A stretch of DNA of 64,000 nucleotides, taken from NCBI RefSeq assembly GCF_000959365.1, contig NZ_CP009556.1, forward strand, positions 682,001-746,000. The letters are read 5' to 3'. Positions 63,493 to 64,000 of the stretch are shown here, one piece after another. The DNA comes from Burkholderia oklahomensis C6786 (GTDB taxonomy: Bacteria > Pseudomonadota > Gammaproteobacteria > Burkholderiales > Burkholderiaceae). Numbering within the stretch: the stretch's first letter is position 1; the number at the start of each line of letters is the position of its first letter. The position numbers and the translations under genes are program-made. The notes below the pieces were generated by a model. That model was not told the origin of the DNA. It saw nothing but the letters and a program-made list of their open reading frames with translations, and searched no databases.

Positions 63493-64000
63493 GTGAATTC
63501 AGGAACCACAGTCACCGGATCGGAGCGCGTGCTGCTCGTGCTGGCCGCGCTTGCGAGCCATGGCAAGGCCATGTCGGTGAAGGATCTGCAAGGCGTCACG
63601 GGGCTCGCGCAAAGCACGCTGTATCGCCAGATCGCGTTGCTCAAGCGCTGGGGCTTCGTCGCCGAGCACACGGGGCACTATGCGCCCGGTCCGATCAGTC
63701 TTCAGCTTGCGCTCGGCTTCGACGTCAACTCGATGCTTGTCGAAGCGAGCCGCATGGAGATGCAGCAGCTCGCGCGGGCGTCGAAGGAGAGCGTCGGGCT
63801 CGTCGTCGCGGTGAAGAATCAGGCGATGTGCCTCGACAGGGTCGACAGCGAGCAGTCGCTGCGCTGCTCGTTCGAAAAGGGCCGCGCGGTGCCGCTCAAG
63901 GCGGGCGCGTCGGCGAAATCGCTGCTGGCCTTCATGGCGGAGAACGCGCGCAACGAAGTGCTGGACTCGGTATTCGCCGGCGACCGCGCCGGGCGCGCGG
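63493..64000 (+). CDS. IclR-family transcriptional regulator, 3' end outside window
   Basis: The first 169 residues of an IclR regulator. The winged helix is VTGSERVLLVLAALASHGKA then MSVKDLQGVTGLAQSTLYRQ and IALLKRWGFVAEHTGHYAPG. The effector domain begins LALGFDVNSMLVEASRMEMQ and continues VGLVVAVKNQAMCLDRVDSE and KAGASAKSLLAFM. The start is probably GTG at 63493; a GTG at 63448 is in frame but gives a non-conserved extension. Its target is not visible; it opens the region to the right of the gene-poor stretch. Confidence 0.88.
   Translation, partial: MNSGTTVTGSERVLLVLAALASHGKAMSVKDLQGVTGLAQSTLYRQIALLKRWGFVAEHTGHYAPGPISLQLALGFDVNSMLVEASRMEMQQLARASKESVGLVVAVKNQAMCLDRVDSEQSLRCSFEKGRAVPLKAGASAKSLLAFMAENARNEVLDSVFAGDRAGRA

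Noticed and set aside
1..64000. tRNA, rRNA, insertion sequences, replication origin
   Set aside because: Looked for cloverleaf ends, transposase motifs and iteron-type origins; none could be supported.

Overview
The window is high-GC, densely coded DNA. Gene content, the many 4-base ATGA stop/start overlaps and the degenerate GC-rich hexanucleotide repeats point to a Burkholderia, most likely of the pseudomallei/thailandensis group. That placement is inference: no rRNA or tRNA lies in the window to fix it. Both ends cut genes, a sugar-nucleotide-type epimerase on the left and an IclR regulator on the right.

Layout. 1-2.3 kb: end of an epimerase, an NTF2-like protein and an O-methyltransferase, probably the tail of a biosynthetic operon. 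2.5-2.8 kb: a decayed LysR C-terminus. 2.9-16.1 kb: a complete C-P lyase phosphonate locus in two divergent units around the repressor gene phnF. The leftward unit is phnG-H-I-J-K-L-M-D-C-E. The rightward unit is a second phnM, a 2H-phosphoesterase (DUF1045), phnN and a hexapeptide-repeat transferase. Each unit has a TGTCTA-N12-TAGACA dyad upstream, the probable PhnF operator. 16.1-23 kb: small hypothetical genes, a slipin, a frameshifted HicB-like relic, a Crp/Fnr regulator and a membrane diguanylate cyclase. 23.3-24.7 kb: a flavoprotein disulfide reductase. 25.2-30.2 kb: a ROK-controlled ribose-type sugar ABC operon with a perfect 13+13 bp operator. 30.6-33.7 kb: a secreted GH15 glucoamylase with a starch-binding domain, translationally coupled to a small membrane protein. 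34.1-37.7 kb: an M20 amidohydrolase plus MHS-type transporter, divergent from a LysR regulator. 38-41.1 kb: a PhnD-like protein without a signal peptide, a hexanucleotide repeat, a desaturase whose tail is encoded by another hexanucleotide repeat, and a glycine-zipper protein. 41.8-45.2 kb: a LysR, D-amino-acid dehydrogenase and amino-acid binding protein set. 45.5-52.7 kb: a reductase, an NTF2-like protein, a secreted beta-propeller and a GH92 mannosidase lipoprotein.

53.2-61.8 kb is the most exciting part: a six-gene operon with a convergent LysR gene. It encodes a PvcA/DIT1-type isonitrile synthase, a PvcB-type Fe/2-oxoglutarate oxygenase, a PvcC/HpaB-type flavin hydroxylase, a glutamine-dependent amidotransferase of the AsnB family, a zinc-free quinone-oxidoreductase-like MDR enzyme and a LigB-type extradiol ring-cleaving dioxygenase. 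The first three genes recall the Pseudomonas paerucumarin pathway. The last three suggest that the isonitrile catechol is amidated, ring-opened and reduced, so the product would be different and may be new. 61.8-63.5 kb is a gene-poor stretch with AT-rich blocks and helically phased GTTAC repeats.
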